Below, one piece after another: positions 11,001 to 25,000 of a stretch of DNA of 64,000 nt. This DNA comes from Branchiostoma floridae. Taxonomy: Eukaryota > Chordata > Leptocardii > Amphioxiformes > Branchiostomatidae. Within the stretch, counting starts at the first letter, position 1; each line of letters opens with the position of its first letter. The notes under the pieces were generated by a model. That model did no database searches. It had not been told where the DNA came from and saw only the letters and a program-made list of their open reading frames with translations. The stretch lies in assembly GCF_000003815.2 (NCBI RefSeq), contig NC_049980.1, positions 17,989,831 through 18,053,830 of the forward strand, written 5' to 3'. The translations under genes and the position numbers were made by a program.

Positions 11001-14000
11001 TCGTTTGAGGAAGACGGAGATGGAAAATACATTACTCAGCATTTCTACCCAATGGTACAAGGGGGAATCTCACTGAAGCTGCCCTACGTTGGGGGCATCG
11101 TCCTTAACTGGATTTGTGTCGCCCTTGACTTAAAGATGTGAATATAATGCAAAGAACAACAATAACGCACAAAGCGTAAAATATTTGGTGAAATTCTCTG
11201 AGATATTACTCGGAATTAATGACACTGACAACGTACCGCAGCTTCAGTGGGACGCCCGCCCAATTTAAAGAACAATGAGCCAGCATAGATAAATTGTAAA
11301 TGTTCATTAAAGGTCGCTGTGTACACAGGAGGTGATGTTGTTGGAGTATTTGAGTGGGACTTGGCTTACATCCACACCATTTCGGAGTGGTGAGTGAACC
11401 CAGTATTGCTTCTATTATCTTACATATATAACTATACAGATTGTATATCTATCATTACTGTGTCAGATTGTCAGGTCAGGAGCGCTTTTTTGGGGGTTAT
11501 ACATTTCCCCTTATTTCCGCACGTATGTCTCCATCAGGATATACTGTTTGTACTTTGTATGTTCCAGGTATATTCCGGTCCAGGACCTTGTGGACATCTA
11601 CAGAGAGTTTTACGGAAAATCCATTATGGATGCGTCTACTGTTGAAGAGTGCACGGCCCTAATGTTTCTCGGAAGGTAGGATACCTGAAGTATAACTACC
11701 CAACGAAAAACGTTATCAATGCTATGTATCAACTTATAACCTGGATACACGTTTCAGGGACAGAAATTCGACATTGCCATTAAACGATATCGTTATCTGT
11801 GTTATAAGTGGTAGTCGCATTTGGTGCAAAAGAAAGAAAATATTGACAAGCTTGTTTTCAAGCTTACATTTTAAAGATGACTAGATTTTCTTCCAGTACA
11901 TAGAAATGTTTTGAAAATGCGCAATCTTGACAACTTTGTTACGACGGACACCATACAAATTTATGGACAGCCAGAGACCACACCAGCCGCGGTTGATGGG
12001 GATAGTCATGACCTTTTACGTTTTTAAAAATGCCGTCTCTTTCTGGCAGCTATTGGTGGAGATGCTGGTAGAAAAATGTGGCATATAAGGAAACGGTCAC
12101 GATTTTCCCCATGAACCTCTGCTTGGAATGTAGGCAAGATATGTCTCATATTAAATGTGTACCTACCTTGGAGTCCCGGAGACGGAGGCGACAGCACGAG
12201 AACTCAGAAGAGTGGTGGCTGACCCCACCCACCCTTGCCAGGAGTTCCTGCAGCCGGCCACAGAGTGTCAGTACCAGCTACGTCGGGCTCCCCGTTTTAA
12301 GCTGGCAATGAGCCGGACCAACAGACATTCCCAATCGTTTATCCCCATGGCCCTTGCTCTGTTGAATCACAGTTAAGGCACTTTCACATCAACTATCGTA
12401 TGACGTGTGCCTTACTCATCGTTATAAATATTTTATATATATAGTTAAAGTCTGTAATTTGTGTTTCTAAGCAACATTATTATATCCCAATTTCAAGTGT
12501 TCTTAGAATTGTAATAACTTTTTAAACAATGTTAATAACGAAGTTTGTAAACACCAACACAATTCAGGCTAAATGCCTGCAAGGTGGTGATTTTGATAAA
12601 GTTCTAAAGTTCTAAGTTCTACTTTACATGTCCTAAATACGTGTATTCATCATAGTGATATCTGCAATTTTGTAACATTACAGAATTGGGGAGAGGCTCC
12701 TGTTCTCAAAGGTGAGGCGGAGGATAGATATAGTCAAATGGATTGTCCGCACTTCTTATATCATGTACATACTCAACACAGCACATAAACCAAAATTGGC
12801 AGGCCTCTGTTGTTGTATTGGCGAAGGATTGTACGTTGTAGTGGATCAATGCATGGTGGTTAGACATGTCCCATCGTGGTCGTCGGGGTTATTTTTCATA
12901 CATTTAAGTACAATGTACTGTAGAAAAATTCATTCCTTAAGCAACCAGTCAGACTTCCATCGTAAAATATATCCGTCCTCTTATCTGTGCTATAACTTAA
13001 AAGCGAGGATAAGTTGAATTTCTCTGATGATACTTAGTTTTATTTTGCATCTCTTAACGGAGTCTGTTCAACATGTTTTGCCCGGATATGTACTTAACCC
13101 AGTGTGGCAAAGTGTACAATGAAGGTAATATTCATCTATATAATGTTTCCATTTGGTCGTAAAATCATTTTTCGATCTAACGTTATATGTTCCAGGCGTT
13201 TCCTGAGCTCTCTAGAACCTCTCCGTTCCTGATTGAAGAGTTCCAGACGTACTTCCTGGGCGGGGTGGATGACATGGCTGTGTGGACTGCAAACATCTGG
13301 AACAACGCCATCTATATGCTGGACCATGGGATGAGGCGTGTGGTCCCTTTGTAACATTTCTTTAAATCTATAAAATGAAAACTTTGGTATTTAGCTTTTC
13401 ATGTTTCATTATCAGTACCTGTGAGTAAAGATAAGGTATGAACAATATGCGCCAAAGTAGGCACTATTTTCCCCATATGACAGCCCATAACTACATCCAA
13501 TGCACCAAACCGGCAGCGCATATCCTACATTGTACGTGTCTGAAACATGTACACACACTGCGATGTTTTTTTAATTAAAGAAATATGTGTTATTCTGTTG
13601 TACGTATATCACAGTGCGTGTTCGGTGCCCCACAACCCACTTTACATCAGATGCAATGCCGATCACATTCCAGTTCCTCAGAAGTAAGTTCATGTTGCAC
13701 AGACGAGATAACTTTGACATTTCTTTATACAATGAATCGTCGGTATTTCAAATTAAAAGTTTACTCTCTGATTGTCAAGAGTAGGTGTGTCTTCTCCTGG
13801 CGTGCTGGAGCGATGGAGCACTTGGTACCACCGATGTTGTGTACTACTTGTAGAGTTGACACGATGTTAGTCCCAACTGACGTGTTGATAATATGGACAA
13901 TGTAGAGTGAGATGATCTGTTTACTCAGCAGATTAATTACAATAACAAAACATTTAAATTGATTGTTGATTGGTTTTCTGTTAGTGACAGAGAGAAAAAC

Positions 14001-17000
14001 GGTTTCTACTTGCGTCCCAATATTGGTGATCTCACTCTTGCTGACGTCACAATAAGGAGAACGGACAGAGGTGTCTACCTCCGACCTGGGCGAAAGCTAA
14101 AGGTAAGCAAAGTTATACCTAAGACTAGTAAGTAGCAACTCAGTCATATATGTGGTAAGATGTAGTTTCGCTTTTCCATTGATCATGAATTTGTTTTTCT
14201 AAATGTACAGACTGCATTTCCCTAAATAAGGTCTAATTTTGGTCTGGTTGGAAATATATAACGTTACTAGCTTTAAAGTATCTTGTGTTATCGATTCCAC
14301 AGCCATAGGTTCAATATATTGATATCCTTACATCCTATACGAAACTGCATGAGCAAAGAGTTGTGTGGAAATGGTTGAGCGTTATCTTTGTAACGATTTT
14401 GACTGTCAGATTTAGAGCTATTCTTATGAATCCTGCTTATATCTTGTCATCTATTCAAAATGATATATTTATCTCCCGTATTTCTTTCTTCAGGACAGGC
14501 TGTTATCATTTGAAAAGTCATCACTTTTAAATCACAAAGGAGGATTCCATGGCAATGCCATTAACGATGACGGTCTGACTTCGCCAGATGCCACATATAC
14601 AAGTAGCATGCCGTATGCCCGACTTGGCTGGTAAGTACTTCTACTTACCTCCGCCCAGAAGGTTATGTTTTCGGTAGCGTTTGTGTGTATGCATGTATGT
14701 TGATGAACAAAAGACTTATAAGACTCATTAGGACTTGTGATGCAAACTGTATCTCTGATATATACCTTGTCTGACCCTTGCCTCTTCCCTCATAACCTCA
14801 ATGAAAAGCGGCCTGAAGGCCGTTTTGAGCTTTATTGAATAAAAAAGTTCAAACTAAACAAAATAACTGTAGAAGGCCTGGATTGGTTGTATTGATATTT
14901 GGTGTATGGATGGGTCCTGCGGTACCTTTGTGTTTTCCGCCGATTTCCCCTTGCGGTCAAACTGAACTGACGTGAGAGGTTTGAAGCCCAAATGAGCAGA
15001 TTATTGGAAATCGCAGTGTTGTCATTGAATTGCACGTCAATGTAAAACAAGATTCCATAGCTATTCACACACACACACAGCATTATATTTAGATTAGTCT
15101 AAGATTTTTGAACTTCAAATCTTATGCATGGGTTTCGATGGGATGACTGCAAAAGTCAATTTTTGACCCAATGCAAGTTGAAAATGAAGTTGCTAAGGAC
15201 ATCAACTGACAAACACGCACCCAGAAACACATAGCAAAAGTCATGGCGATGTCAACACACCAAACAGCAACTGGGAATGAAGTCAGATTTTTATTTAACT
15301 TCATTCCTAATGAAGTAGCATAAACCAAGTAAAATAACATACATCGTATAAAATATCATGCTCTACATGCCTGTACAACATCCCGGGGAAATCTCGTCTA
15401 ACTAAGTGTACCAAGTGCCAAGTTCTAGGGAAGACTAATATGCACGTAAGTCATAATACATATCACATATCAAATATGATGCATGTTTTTAAAATATTTG
15501 AAATACCAAGGTCATGGTCAATATCACTCTTCTCGTTCATTGTACGTGTAACGCTAGTTCACCATTATCGGCGAGGTAACCTATATTCGTTTTACTTACA
15601 AACAGGAAATTTAGGGATAACAAGTCGATGGACAGTGGTTCCCAACTGCATTTCTGTTAGGCATTGCAGTTTGCCCGTCGACTTGATATTCCTAAATACC
15701 CTAGTCTTGAATACAACGGATAAAGTTTACCCCGCGAATTAACTTTATAAAGGTGAACTAACGTTATATCAGATTTCAAATGTTGAAACCTCAGACACTT
15801 ACGAAGTCAGATAGAAAATGCGCACAAAAAAGGACTATGGTGAAAATCCCGATAAAATGGTCAGATGTGTGGATTCCCACGGCATGGCCAGCCGGCGGAG
15901 TTGCGGTGATGTTAAGAACAACCCGGGCCTCGGCTGTTCCAAAGGCGTTAACCGCCATGCAGGTGTAGAGGCCCGCGTCCCCGGCTGTGACTGCCGCGAT
16001 CACAAGTGTGCCGTCCGCCAGAATGTACATTTTAGGGAATGTCCATTCTGAGTCGGAGGTGAGAAACAGACCTCTGGGGGTTGTCCACAGTATTGCAGCG
16101 CCTGGACAGGCATTGACCTGTAGTGGATCATTTTTTCATCAAATTAGTCAAGACAAAAGGAGTGAGAAGAGAGAAAGAAGTTTTACTCAAGCAAGTACGC
16201 CATTGTGGATGACACTTATGTATTGCATAATTTAGCACATACCTTGCATGGCAGAGAGGCCGTGTCTCCAGCCGGCACCTTGGCTGTGCTTCCTCCCGTG
16301 TCTATCCGGGGACTTTCCTCCGTCACACAGCTGCAGTTCAGCCGATTGGTCGGCACGTCTCGCACAACATACCCCTCCAGGGAGGGTGGGGAGATGCAGT
16401 GGAAACCTAGGATCGCGGATACCTTCGAATGAGATGTGTAACAGTTAGGGAGTTCATAACGATTGCTGGTGTATCGACTTTGCAGAAATTTTCTACGACA
16501 AAACCTAGTTACAATAGGGCTTGTGGGGTATGTGTATACAATGTAGGGAGTCATTTGAACGAAAATCACTTATAGAATATTGTCCTCTCACATTTGGCGT
16601 CTTGAGCCATGCGACGAAGCCTGCCAACTGACAGTCACACACCCACGGGTTTCCGGCCAAGGCCAGGCTTTCATAGTCTCTGTAAGAGGTCAGAGGTTGG
16701 AAGACGTTCGCAGGCAGGTACTGGAGGTAGTTGTTGCTCAGTGTTAGGCGGTTGATACTTCGCGAACTGTTGAATGCAGCTTCATCTATGGTACAGAAAT
16801 CAAAATTTCATTTCGCATCAGACAAACGCCATGATGATTTATAATTAATCATTTCTTATGTTTTTACCATGCAAAGAGATTGAGGGTGCGTCCTTTGATG
16901 CCCACTCTACATTAGTTCACAATCACACCGGGTCACTTTTCTTACCAATACAGTGTTTATTGGTGGCCGTATAGAATGTTGACGATTTCCTTGGGACGTT

Positions 17001-20000
17001 GACTAGAATCTAGAAAGAACCGTGTCATTGTGGTTCTTCCTTCATCGCCTGTCCCTACAACAGTGAATGGAAATGGCGGAAGTATTGTAAATGAATTTAC
17101 ATTGTACATACCTATGATTCTCAGCTTGGTGTTCTTAAGGTCAACATCAACAAGTTGCGGACCGAAGGCATGTGGTCCTACATACACGATTGGGTTGTCA
17201 GACAGGTCCAGGCTTCGGAGTGAGGACAGGTTTGCCAAGGCCTCCCGGGGGACTGTAGTCAGCCTGTTTCCACTACAATAGATTAACATCGATTTAGCAG
17301 TTCTTTGACCTCTGTTCTCAACACCACTGCCCGCCATTCCTAGACTTCACATTCGATGATAAGCATGTATGGCGTTGAAACTACCCCTGGGTACACATAT
17401 CGCACACAATTACGTCTCATGTAAAAATAATTTAGCGTCCCAATTGCTAATTTGACATCTTGTGACATGATTCTATCGCATGGCATACATTTGTACATGG
17501 AACTATTCAAAAGGTTGGCGACTCAAACAGAAAAAAAATGTATATGAACGAAATCCCCACCTTAGATCCAGGTCTTGAATATTTGTTAGGTTGTCAAAAT
17601 CTCCGTATTCCAGTTTCGTGAAATTGTTTCCAGACAAGTCCAGATACACCAGTCGCCAGACGTGACGTAAGGCGCTCGTCGGGACTCGGGTCAAGTTGTT
17701 TTTCCCCAAGGCCAGGAACGCGATGTTGTCAAGCTTTTTAAACACCTCCGGGTCGACGTCTCCTCGTTCCAGGAAATATTTAATTCCGGACAAGTTAAGA
17801 ATTGTCAAACTACTTAAGCTCAACAAATCTTCGTTGCGTACAGTTACTATCGGATTGAAGGACAGGTCGAGTCCCTGGATTTTGTCCATACTATAGGTTG
17901 GGATTCCGGTCAGCGCGTTTGACTTGAGAAAGAGAGACCGCAGTCCAAGGGGCAGACGCGCCTCCATGCGGGTGATCTTGTTATTGCTCAGCTCCAGGTA
18001 GGCCAGGCTAAATAAGTTGGCAAAAACTCCTCCCGTGACAGTTTCCAGTTTGTTTCCGGATAGGTATAGCTTCCTTAGGCCAAAAAACAACCCGTAGAAA
18101 GTGTCGTTTCCAATGCTGCTGATTTCGTTGTCCTGCAGTTGCAGTTCCTGTAGGCTGGACAGGTTGGCAAACACTCTTCCAGCTATGGTGGAGATTTTGT
18201 TGTTGTTCAGATTTATCTCTCGTAATTTTGTCAGACCTGAAAAATCTCCCTCGTTCAAAGCTGATATGGTGTTGTTGTGAGCATCAACCTCTGTAAGCTC
18301 GCTCAGGCCTTGAAAAACGCCTTGTAGAGTAGAGAGGCGGTTGCTGTATATGTATAGACGGGACATGCGTACAAAGTTTGACAAAGCTCCTGGCTCTATG
18401 ACCAAGATGTTGTTTTCATGTAATGAGAGCGCAGTCGCTCCCTGTGGGCTGCCAAACACGCCGTTCGCAATCCTTGTTAATCTGTTTGCTCCAAAGTTGA
18501 AGAGCTCAACGCTGGACAGGTTAGAAAAGGCGCCAACTGCGATCGTGTTGATCCGGTTCTCGTAAAGCCGCACGACCTGCAAACAATGATGTAATTTTTT
18601 CAGACCATATACAATGTAATTTTGAAAATAAGTCACAACTTTCAGACGTAGTTTGAATTATCTATCTGCACTGAGTACTGAAGAATTTTGGTGTAAGCGG
18701 ATTAGACTCTGTGTTGAGAATGAAAAAAACGGTTCTTGGTGGGAGACCAATGTGCAGATGTTGGCACATTGGCGCACCAAATCAGTAGTGTGTTTTTGGT
18801 ATGCACACAATTAGACAGATTAGCCGAAGAGGCTAGGTGGGCGTCACTCCACCGTCAGGGAAAGTCATGTAAAGTGCCTTTCCCAAGGGCACAAATAGAG
18901 TAAAAGAGAATAAAAGGGTTTCACGACATACCCGAAGCCTAGGCAGCCCATTGAACACTCCAGCTGGGATGGACGTGAACTTGTTTGTTCTCATGTCCAA
19001 CTCGCCTAGACTGTTCAGGCCCCGGAAAACTCCCGGGAGAACGTCCGACATATTGTTGTTATAAAGTCCGAGATCCTGGATATCTGGATTGTTGTCAAAG
19101 GCCCCGACTTCTATGGTCTGTATCTGGTTGTCAGATAGGTACAGGGTACGGAGGAGGGGCAGTCCTGCCAGGTCTCCACGTCTTACCGATACGAGTTTCG
19201 TGCCTGAATAGTAAAAGGAATATCCAATGTATTATGCTATTTGCAAATACTTCGATACCGTAACGACAAATCTGTCTAATGATAGTCCATATGACCCATC
19301 GCTGTGCTTTGAATATATCCGTTACCTATCCCTTCCTGCAGCGATTAGACCTCAGGACCTGTCTTTTCTTAGTGAACTTTCTTTTTAAAAATGATCTAAA
19401 GACTTAAAAGAGGGACAGGTAAAAATATGCTTCTGCAACTACGGAAAGCTATAGCAGGATCTTATTCGGATCAACAATCATACCTTTCATCTGCAACAAT
19501 GTCGTGCTGTTGGGGATGCCTTGTGGGATATGTTCCAACGTTGGTTGGTCGCAATGCACCCTGCGAGCGTCACCGACGAGGAGACATACACACTCGGACG
19601 GACACGCATGGGCAGGTATCAGGGTCAACATACTGATGACCCAAAATATCAACATTGTAACTACTAGTGGCATCTGTGGAGAAACGACATTTTTTCTTAC
19701 TTGATGGCATGAGATATAACTTTGGGTAATTTAGCTTACTTTTGTGTTATTTAGTCGCACATTACTGATTACACGTCAATAATCACTTTGGCACAGATAA
19801 GGGGGCATGGTCACAATGTTGGCAGCATGGCGATCTTTGTAGAGATTACACAACACGGTGTACAAATATCATTGAGACGGTACATCATACTCCCAACGAT
19901 GCCCTGGCATCCTGTACCTAAGTACAGTAGGTCAGTTCAAAGGTTATGTTTATCCAATATACCCATTAGTTTAGTTTGCATCTACTACATTTGTACTAGT

Positions 20001-23000
20001 AATATTAGGCGAGGTCAGCACCAGTAGTCAGACGTACCTTCTCGACCGCGTCCACGACACCCGGCGTCAAACCCCGGGGATTCTCCTGCCTTATCTTATC
20101 TTCCCTTACCTTTGTAATCGACGTCTTGGTGTGTTATCACTGCGCAAGGACCACCAGCTGCTGTACCGTGACCGCAAACTCGATACAACTAATCCCTGTG
20201 CGTACTAGCGTGTCCTTTGTAACCGTGGTGTAGAAAGCTGTCTTACCCTAGAGGCAGAATAACCAGTTGAGCAGGTACATATCATGACGTCACCGGAATA
20301 ATGATATTAGAGCTCACGTGATGGCCTGTGGTCTTGCGCCAAATGTCCTCCAAAACAGGGACTTCTCAGAATAGCTCGGCACAGTTATTTGTTCAACCGT
20401 CCAGGGCAGACATTTTTTTAGCTATATGGTCATTAAGATGTCCAGGTAGAATTTCACCTTTGGTAATTTACATGACCCCAAATGAAACAACGCCTGATCC
20501 TGACATTTCCAGCTGTTTCCATTTGTTCTGATGATTAAATTCCTCCCACCTATGGCACCTTGTGTGAAAACATTGCAGGAGGGGGTTTTCTTAGTCAGGC
20601 TATGCCACCGGTAAATCTGCCTGGAGATTAGTTCCTGTCTGGTCAATGCTGAATGTGTATTGTGTGTGTGTGTGTGTGGGGGGGGGGGGGGGGTAATGGC
20701 CGCTATTTCTTAGTAGAGTAGAGTCAAGGCTTCCCCCTTTCTTGACTTAACGCAAGTTATCCTGTTTCAAAGTTTGCAAGCAACTGATATGCCCCCTGTA
20801 ATTATGTCACTTCTTCCCAGCCACAAGAGCTATTTACCAAAGAAAAATGGAGACCGTAGCATGCACAGAACAGGAAATATGAAAACCGGAAGTTCATGAT
20901 CAGGTGCAGTACCAGTAAAAAGCCACTAGGTGACCCAAGATCTAATCATTTCGAGGCCTAATCAAGACCTACGTACATACCAAGTATCAAGGTAATATAT
21001 CCATGCATTCTGGAGTTATCGCTAGAAGGCCTGGATGTATTATCTTGTTACTTATTATAGACGATAGACTGACACACAGACGAAAACTTAACCGGGGTGT
21101 GCTCTCAGACGGATAATCCTAGTTGTTTTTGTTGTGCACTGACGGAGGAATGCTATTACATTAGATCTGGTCAGTGCTGGTATGTTGCGCCACAAGCATG
21201 TTGTCCATGGACGCGATACCTGCAGCATGTGTAATTTTGTTTTGCGCTGTTGTTTCTGTGTACGTAGTGTGTTTAAAATGTGTATAATGCTATTGCCTAG
21301 CGGCTAGCCTGACTAAAATCGCGCTCCTAGCGGCCGGCCCTACAGTTGCCGCCCCAGCCAGCGAGACATTGTGTAAACACAGGCTAGCTATTGCCAATCA
21401 CCACTCTCTTCATGTATGGTTTCTACGTTTCGAGGCCATGTCACTACCTTCCAAGGGATCATACTGCGTGCAAACCTTTCCCGGTCAGTAAAAAGCCGTG
21501 CCATCTAAATTATTCAAGACCACTCCGTGACAACATTCGATTATCCCTAATAGGTCCCTAGCATCCGGGGATCTGGATGGAGACGGTCAGCCTGACCTGG
21601 TCATTGGTGCTCCTGGATACGGTTCCCCTGGCAACCAACAACATGGCGCTGTTTACGTCATCTACTCTACAAGAGACGGCCAGCTACCGACCAGGGACCT
21701 CGATGTTGACAAAGAAGCCAATATTGTTTTATATGGCAAAGAGGTTAGTCATTTGGGACAAAACAAATACCTATATATTGCGCACGTATTAACCATGGTA
21801 AATCAGTACAGAATCGGCAAATAGTGCCGTTGTGGCCCTGATAATCTTTGATCTCTCATCTACTTCCGAATCATCTGAAACACACATGGATTAATGACAG
21901 CAATGGATTATATCAAGGGTGTAGAATGATCTCATCTGAAGATTTATTACCCTTCAGCCCAATGGTCGCTTTGGCTCAGCAGTCGCCGTGGTGGACCTGA
22001 ACAAGGATGGCGTCAATGACCTCGCGGTCAGCGCACCTTCAGTCGGATCACCCTTCCTGAACTACACGGTGAGATGTGAGATAAAACATGTGTGTGAAAC
22101 TCGAACGGAAAATATTATCCATATGCATTTTACGACATTTACCGAACCTAGGATGTTTCTAACCTGCTTTCACCATTTGTCTATTTGAACTTCAGGGAGA
22201 AGTCTATGTGTATCTTGGACCTCTGAAGGCGGGTTTTTCTTCCCAAGAACCAAGTATTCGTCTGACGTGCAAGGTTTTTGATAATCTATTTAACGTTACC
22301 TTTTATCTACGGTCAGCACTATTAGTAACATCGATACAATTAGTATCTCAACCCAACTCCTGCAGAATTGTAAGCAGTAAAGTTAACATTACGTTAGCAG
22401 TATATGAAGTATGGAAATGCTTTTTTTTTTTACAAAATAGCGCATAGTCCTTAAACAAAGTAACATTATAACCCTTACACACCTGCTGTACACAGGAAAT
22501 CTATTGTAACCTTGGCTGGACGCTGTCCGGGGAGGACATGAACCAGGACGGCGCCGCGGACCTGCTGATCGGGTCTCCGTACGCCCCGGCAGGCGGGCAC
22601 CAGCGCGGATTCGTAGGTCTGCTGTACGCCAAACACAGCCTCAAAGGTGGGACATGCCTTTTTATCTGTAGTTGTTTTAATGCTATATTTTCATACAACA
22701 AATTATTGCCCTCAGACTATTGTCAACCATTCCAGTACATATGATATTCAACAGCCTAGACCCAAGTCTAAGTACTACGTGTAGTATGATACCCGTAAAC
22801 TTGCTCAGTTATATTGTTATCTTTCAATTAAATGCTATGTAGGAATCGCACATAGCTATGCCACATATCAATTTACACTCCTAAAATTATTTGTTTTTTA
22901 AGGGTGAAGCATACCTTGCTTGAAATGTAATCATAGCATTTTTTTCTATCAGTCAGATTCTCAGAAAAAGATGACACAATGCTACCTTCTTTGTTCCAGA

Positions 23001-24688
23001 GTCAAAGGTCCCATTAACCGCAGAGAATCTTGACTGGAGAGTGAACGGCACACAGGTATACTGAGCACGTTTTATTACCTTCTGTAAAATTTCACGCAAT
23101 TATAACTAAAGGATGCGTTAAAGGATCTGCAAATATGATAAATTCTTTAATTCCTCCAGGATTATGAATGGTTTGGGATGCGTGTACTTGGGCTGCACCG
23201 GGAAGGCATACCATCACAAGTTCTGGTTAGCTCTCCGACATGGCGGCAGTGTGCAAGGTGAGATTATCTTGTCGTCAGATGGAGTGTGATTGGACCAAGA
23301 TGGCCGTATAAAGACATTTGAAAGATATCCACTGTAGTCAATGTTTTGACTGGTCAATGTGGCCAACTTAATTATGTATCGCCACCGGCTTATACTTATG
23401 AGCAAGTAAGACGAATATCACACAATGGCGGACACAATGGCGGGCGACATTTACCTTTATCAGAGAATGATTCCCTGACCCTGTTTTTCTATGATAGACC
23501 ATGAAAACTTCATAAATGTCTCTATTTGCTGGTTTCGTAGAAAGAACTGCTCGTATTCTGAGAACGACACCCAGAGCGTCGGACGGGTCTCGGTGTACGC
23601 CCCGCCATCTTCAGTTCCTCACGAGAAGTCAGTAGACGGGACGTCAGAGTTCGGGAAGTTTGGACAGGCAGTTGCCACAGAATCGCCTTCTAAAACCAAC
23701 ACGAATCTGAACATTGCATACGGGTCACCTACAGCAGGTAAGTGCACTGTCAACTGACGGTTGCAAACTGATATTGTTAAATAACCTGTTACCAATGAGA
23801 CCATTCTTCGTTTATAGTTTTATATCTAAAACCATGTTGTTCGTTGTTTCAGGAGTGACTGAAAAGTCTAAAGACGGACGAGGCTCCGTTATGCTGGTAA
23901 ATGCCCAAACAGGGGAAAGGGTCAAACGTCTTTGCGGAGATCGGGACTACTCTCGATATGGTTGGGACGTGGCTTTTGCTGACGTAGACATGGACGGGAA
24001 AGGTGTGTTTTAGAAAAAGAAACCACAAAGATGCAGACATGTCCTACCGCTCTATATGTCAAATGATGTTTCTTTTGATGCTTGCTAAGAACAAAAGAAA
24101 TTCTATGTTTTTATTCGTTTCTTTTTCCCTAATTCTGCCTCTTTTTCTTTTTCTGATGTTGTTGTCTCTGGATATTTGAGTTCATTTTGTCCTAACAGAA
24201 ACATGAGACGTTACGAAAGATAGGTCACACCAGTATGTTCTGTGGTTGACTATCAATCTTCATTTCCTAAACAGACGAATTTCTTGTCAGTGCGCCACTA
24301 AGAACAGACGATCCCACGGAGGAGCTGTACGGAGGGGAGGAGGGCCGTGTATACATATATGACGGAGGGATGGATTCTTATCAAACCATGGATGACTCTT
24401 GTCAGCAGGCCCAGGTATGCTAAAAGTCCAATGATGATTGTTTCCAAACCGACGGTGCATATTGATTTGTAGATACAGTAACTGAAACTGATTTTTTTTC
24501 CTTCGTAGACCCTCGCCACTCTCGGAACAGAAGAGGCGAAGTCACATTTCGGCAGTGCCCTAGCGGCGTTACGGTATCACGACAAGGCAAACGTCGTTGT
24601 GTCTGCTGTCCGCAGCTCCAAGGCCGCCAGACTAGCTGGAGCTGTTCACGTCTTTACCTTTACTAAAACAGGCAGTCGTTTGCATTGA
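8073..24688 (+). CDS. GPLD1: Glycosylphosphatidylinositol-specific phospholipase D
   Basis: A 22-exon gene, 837 aa, about the length of the vertebrate enzyme (about 840). Exons: 8073-8166, 8606-8661, 9388-9466, 9865-9962, 10379-10538, 11329-11389, 11568-11675, 12684-12711, 13196-13350, 13615-13683, 13985-14102, 14494-14630, 21554-21743, 21958-22068, 22196-22273, 22496-22646, 23000-23055, 23160-23257, 23541-23737, 23853-24002, 24275-24414, 24509-24688. Signal peptide MGLPYVLTFGITCWGFLLS, then a zinc-dependent phospholipase domain with the metal-ligand-type histidines (ITTHTEIGHRA; SHQVADISWHSLG; NFHGSFSNAH). Exons 12-22 form an FG-GAP/integrin-like beta-propeller with Asp-rich calcium loops (DLDGDGQPDL, DLNKDGVNDL, DMNQDGAADL, DVDMDGKDEF). 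The family hydrolyses the inositol-phosphate bond of GPI anchors, releasing anchored proteins, and is normally secreted. Exon 8 is only 28 bp. Intron 12 (14631-21553) contains gene C on the other strand. Confidence 0.95.
10570..10735. repeat. Near-perfect hairpin in GPLD1 intron 5
   Basis: AAGCAGATCCTACGGTG... on the left is the inverse of ...CACCGTAGAGTCTGCTT on the right. The arms are about 55 bp, including GATAGTATCAAAGCTGGCAA and its complement, around a GC-rich loop that itself repeats GGCCGGCTAT. Probably a small fold-back element. Confidence 0.7.
15791..19673 (-). CDS. LRR-Ig gene C, nested in GPLD1 intron 12, probably GPI-anchored
   Basis: Seven exons: 19484-19673, 18932-19203, 17561-18576, 17112-17272, 16592-16785, 16243-16422, 15791-16117; 2340 nt, 779 aa, phases consistent. 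Signal peptide (MPLVVTMLIFWVISMLTLIPA), LRRNT (CPSECVCL), LRRs (exon 3 is 150 bp longer than in B and D, about two extra repeats), LRRCT, then an Ig-like domain (SLPCK, AAILWTTP, DAGLYTCMAVN). The C-terminus is a short linker followed by a hydrophobic end (GIFTIVLFCAHFLSDFVSV) with no basic cytoplasmic tail, which looks more like a GPI-attachment signal than a transmembrane segment with tail. This is the most divergent of the four paralogues, so it is the oldest copy or is free of gene conversion. The whole gene lies antisense within one intron of GPLD1. Confidence 0.9.
20657..20693 (+). repeat. (GT)n then poly-G microsatellite
   Basis: A TG-dinucleotide run directly followed by a run of about 15 G, in GPLD1 intron 12. 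Confidence 0.9.
21308..21361 (+). repeat. Short dispersed repeat (copy 1)
   Basis: AGCCTGACTAAAATCGCGCT followed by CCTAGCGGCCGGCCC recurs in inverted orientation at 26256-26322 with few differences. A fragment of a dispersed element of unknown type. Confidence 0.6.
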
Positions 24689-25000
24689 TGTTTAGTTTGA
24701 CATGTCACCAGTATTTTAAGGCCAATGTCTCCCATCTCATTTCAAGCTGTTGCTATCTGAACAATCCAGATATAATGCAGTTAAAAGATAACGTTATGTG
24801 ACAAAAGTTGAACCTTACAGGTTTAGAATTATAGGTTGTTTTCAATATGCCAAAGGTACAGCTTTCATTGTGAAATAAACGTTACAATGGCAAAACCTGA
24901 GTTGTTACATTGACAGTGTAATAAAGATACCAGTGCAAATACAATTTTACACGGAGCATACATTTATTTGAATCGTCTTCTTGAAGTACATTTTGTAACT
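24689..25000. promoter_or_regulatory. Shared 3' region with opposed poly(A) signals
   Basis: GPLD1 ends at 24688 and LRR gene D at 25001 (minus). Plus-strand AATAAA hexamers lie at 24874-24879 and 24920-24925; a minus-strand AATAAA (TTTATT on plus) lies at 24963-24968. The two transcripts therefore end within about 100 bp of each other and their 3' UTRs may overlap. Confidence 0.65.

Noticed and set aside
14780-15345. Possible retroelement tail (GGCCTGAAGGCCGTTTTGAG then TTTATTGAATAAA)
   Set aside because: It resembles the 3' end of a dispersed retroelement, but no reverse transcriptase or tRNA-like promoter could be seen, so it was not called.
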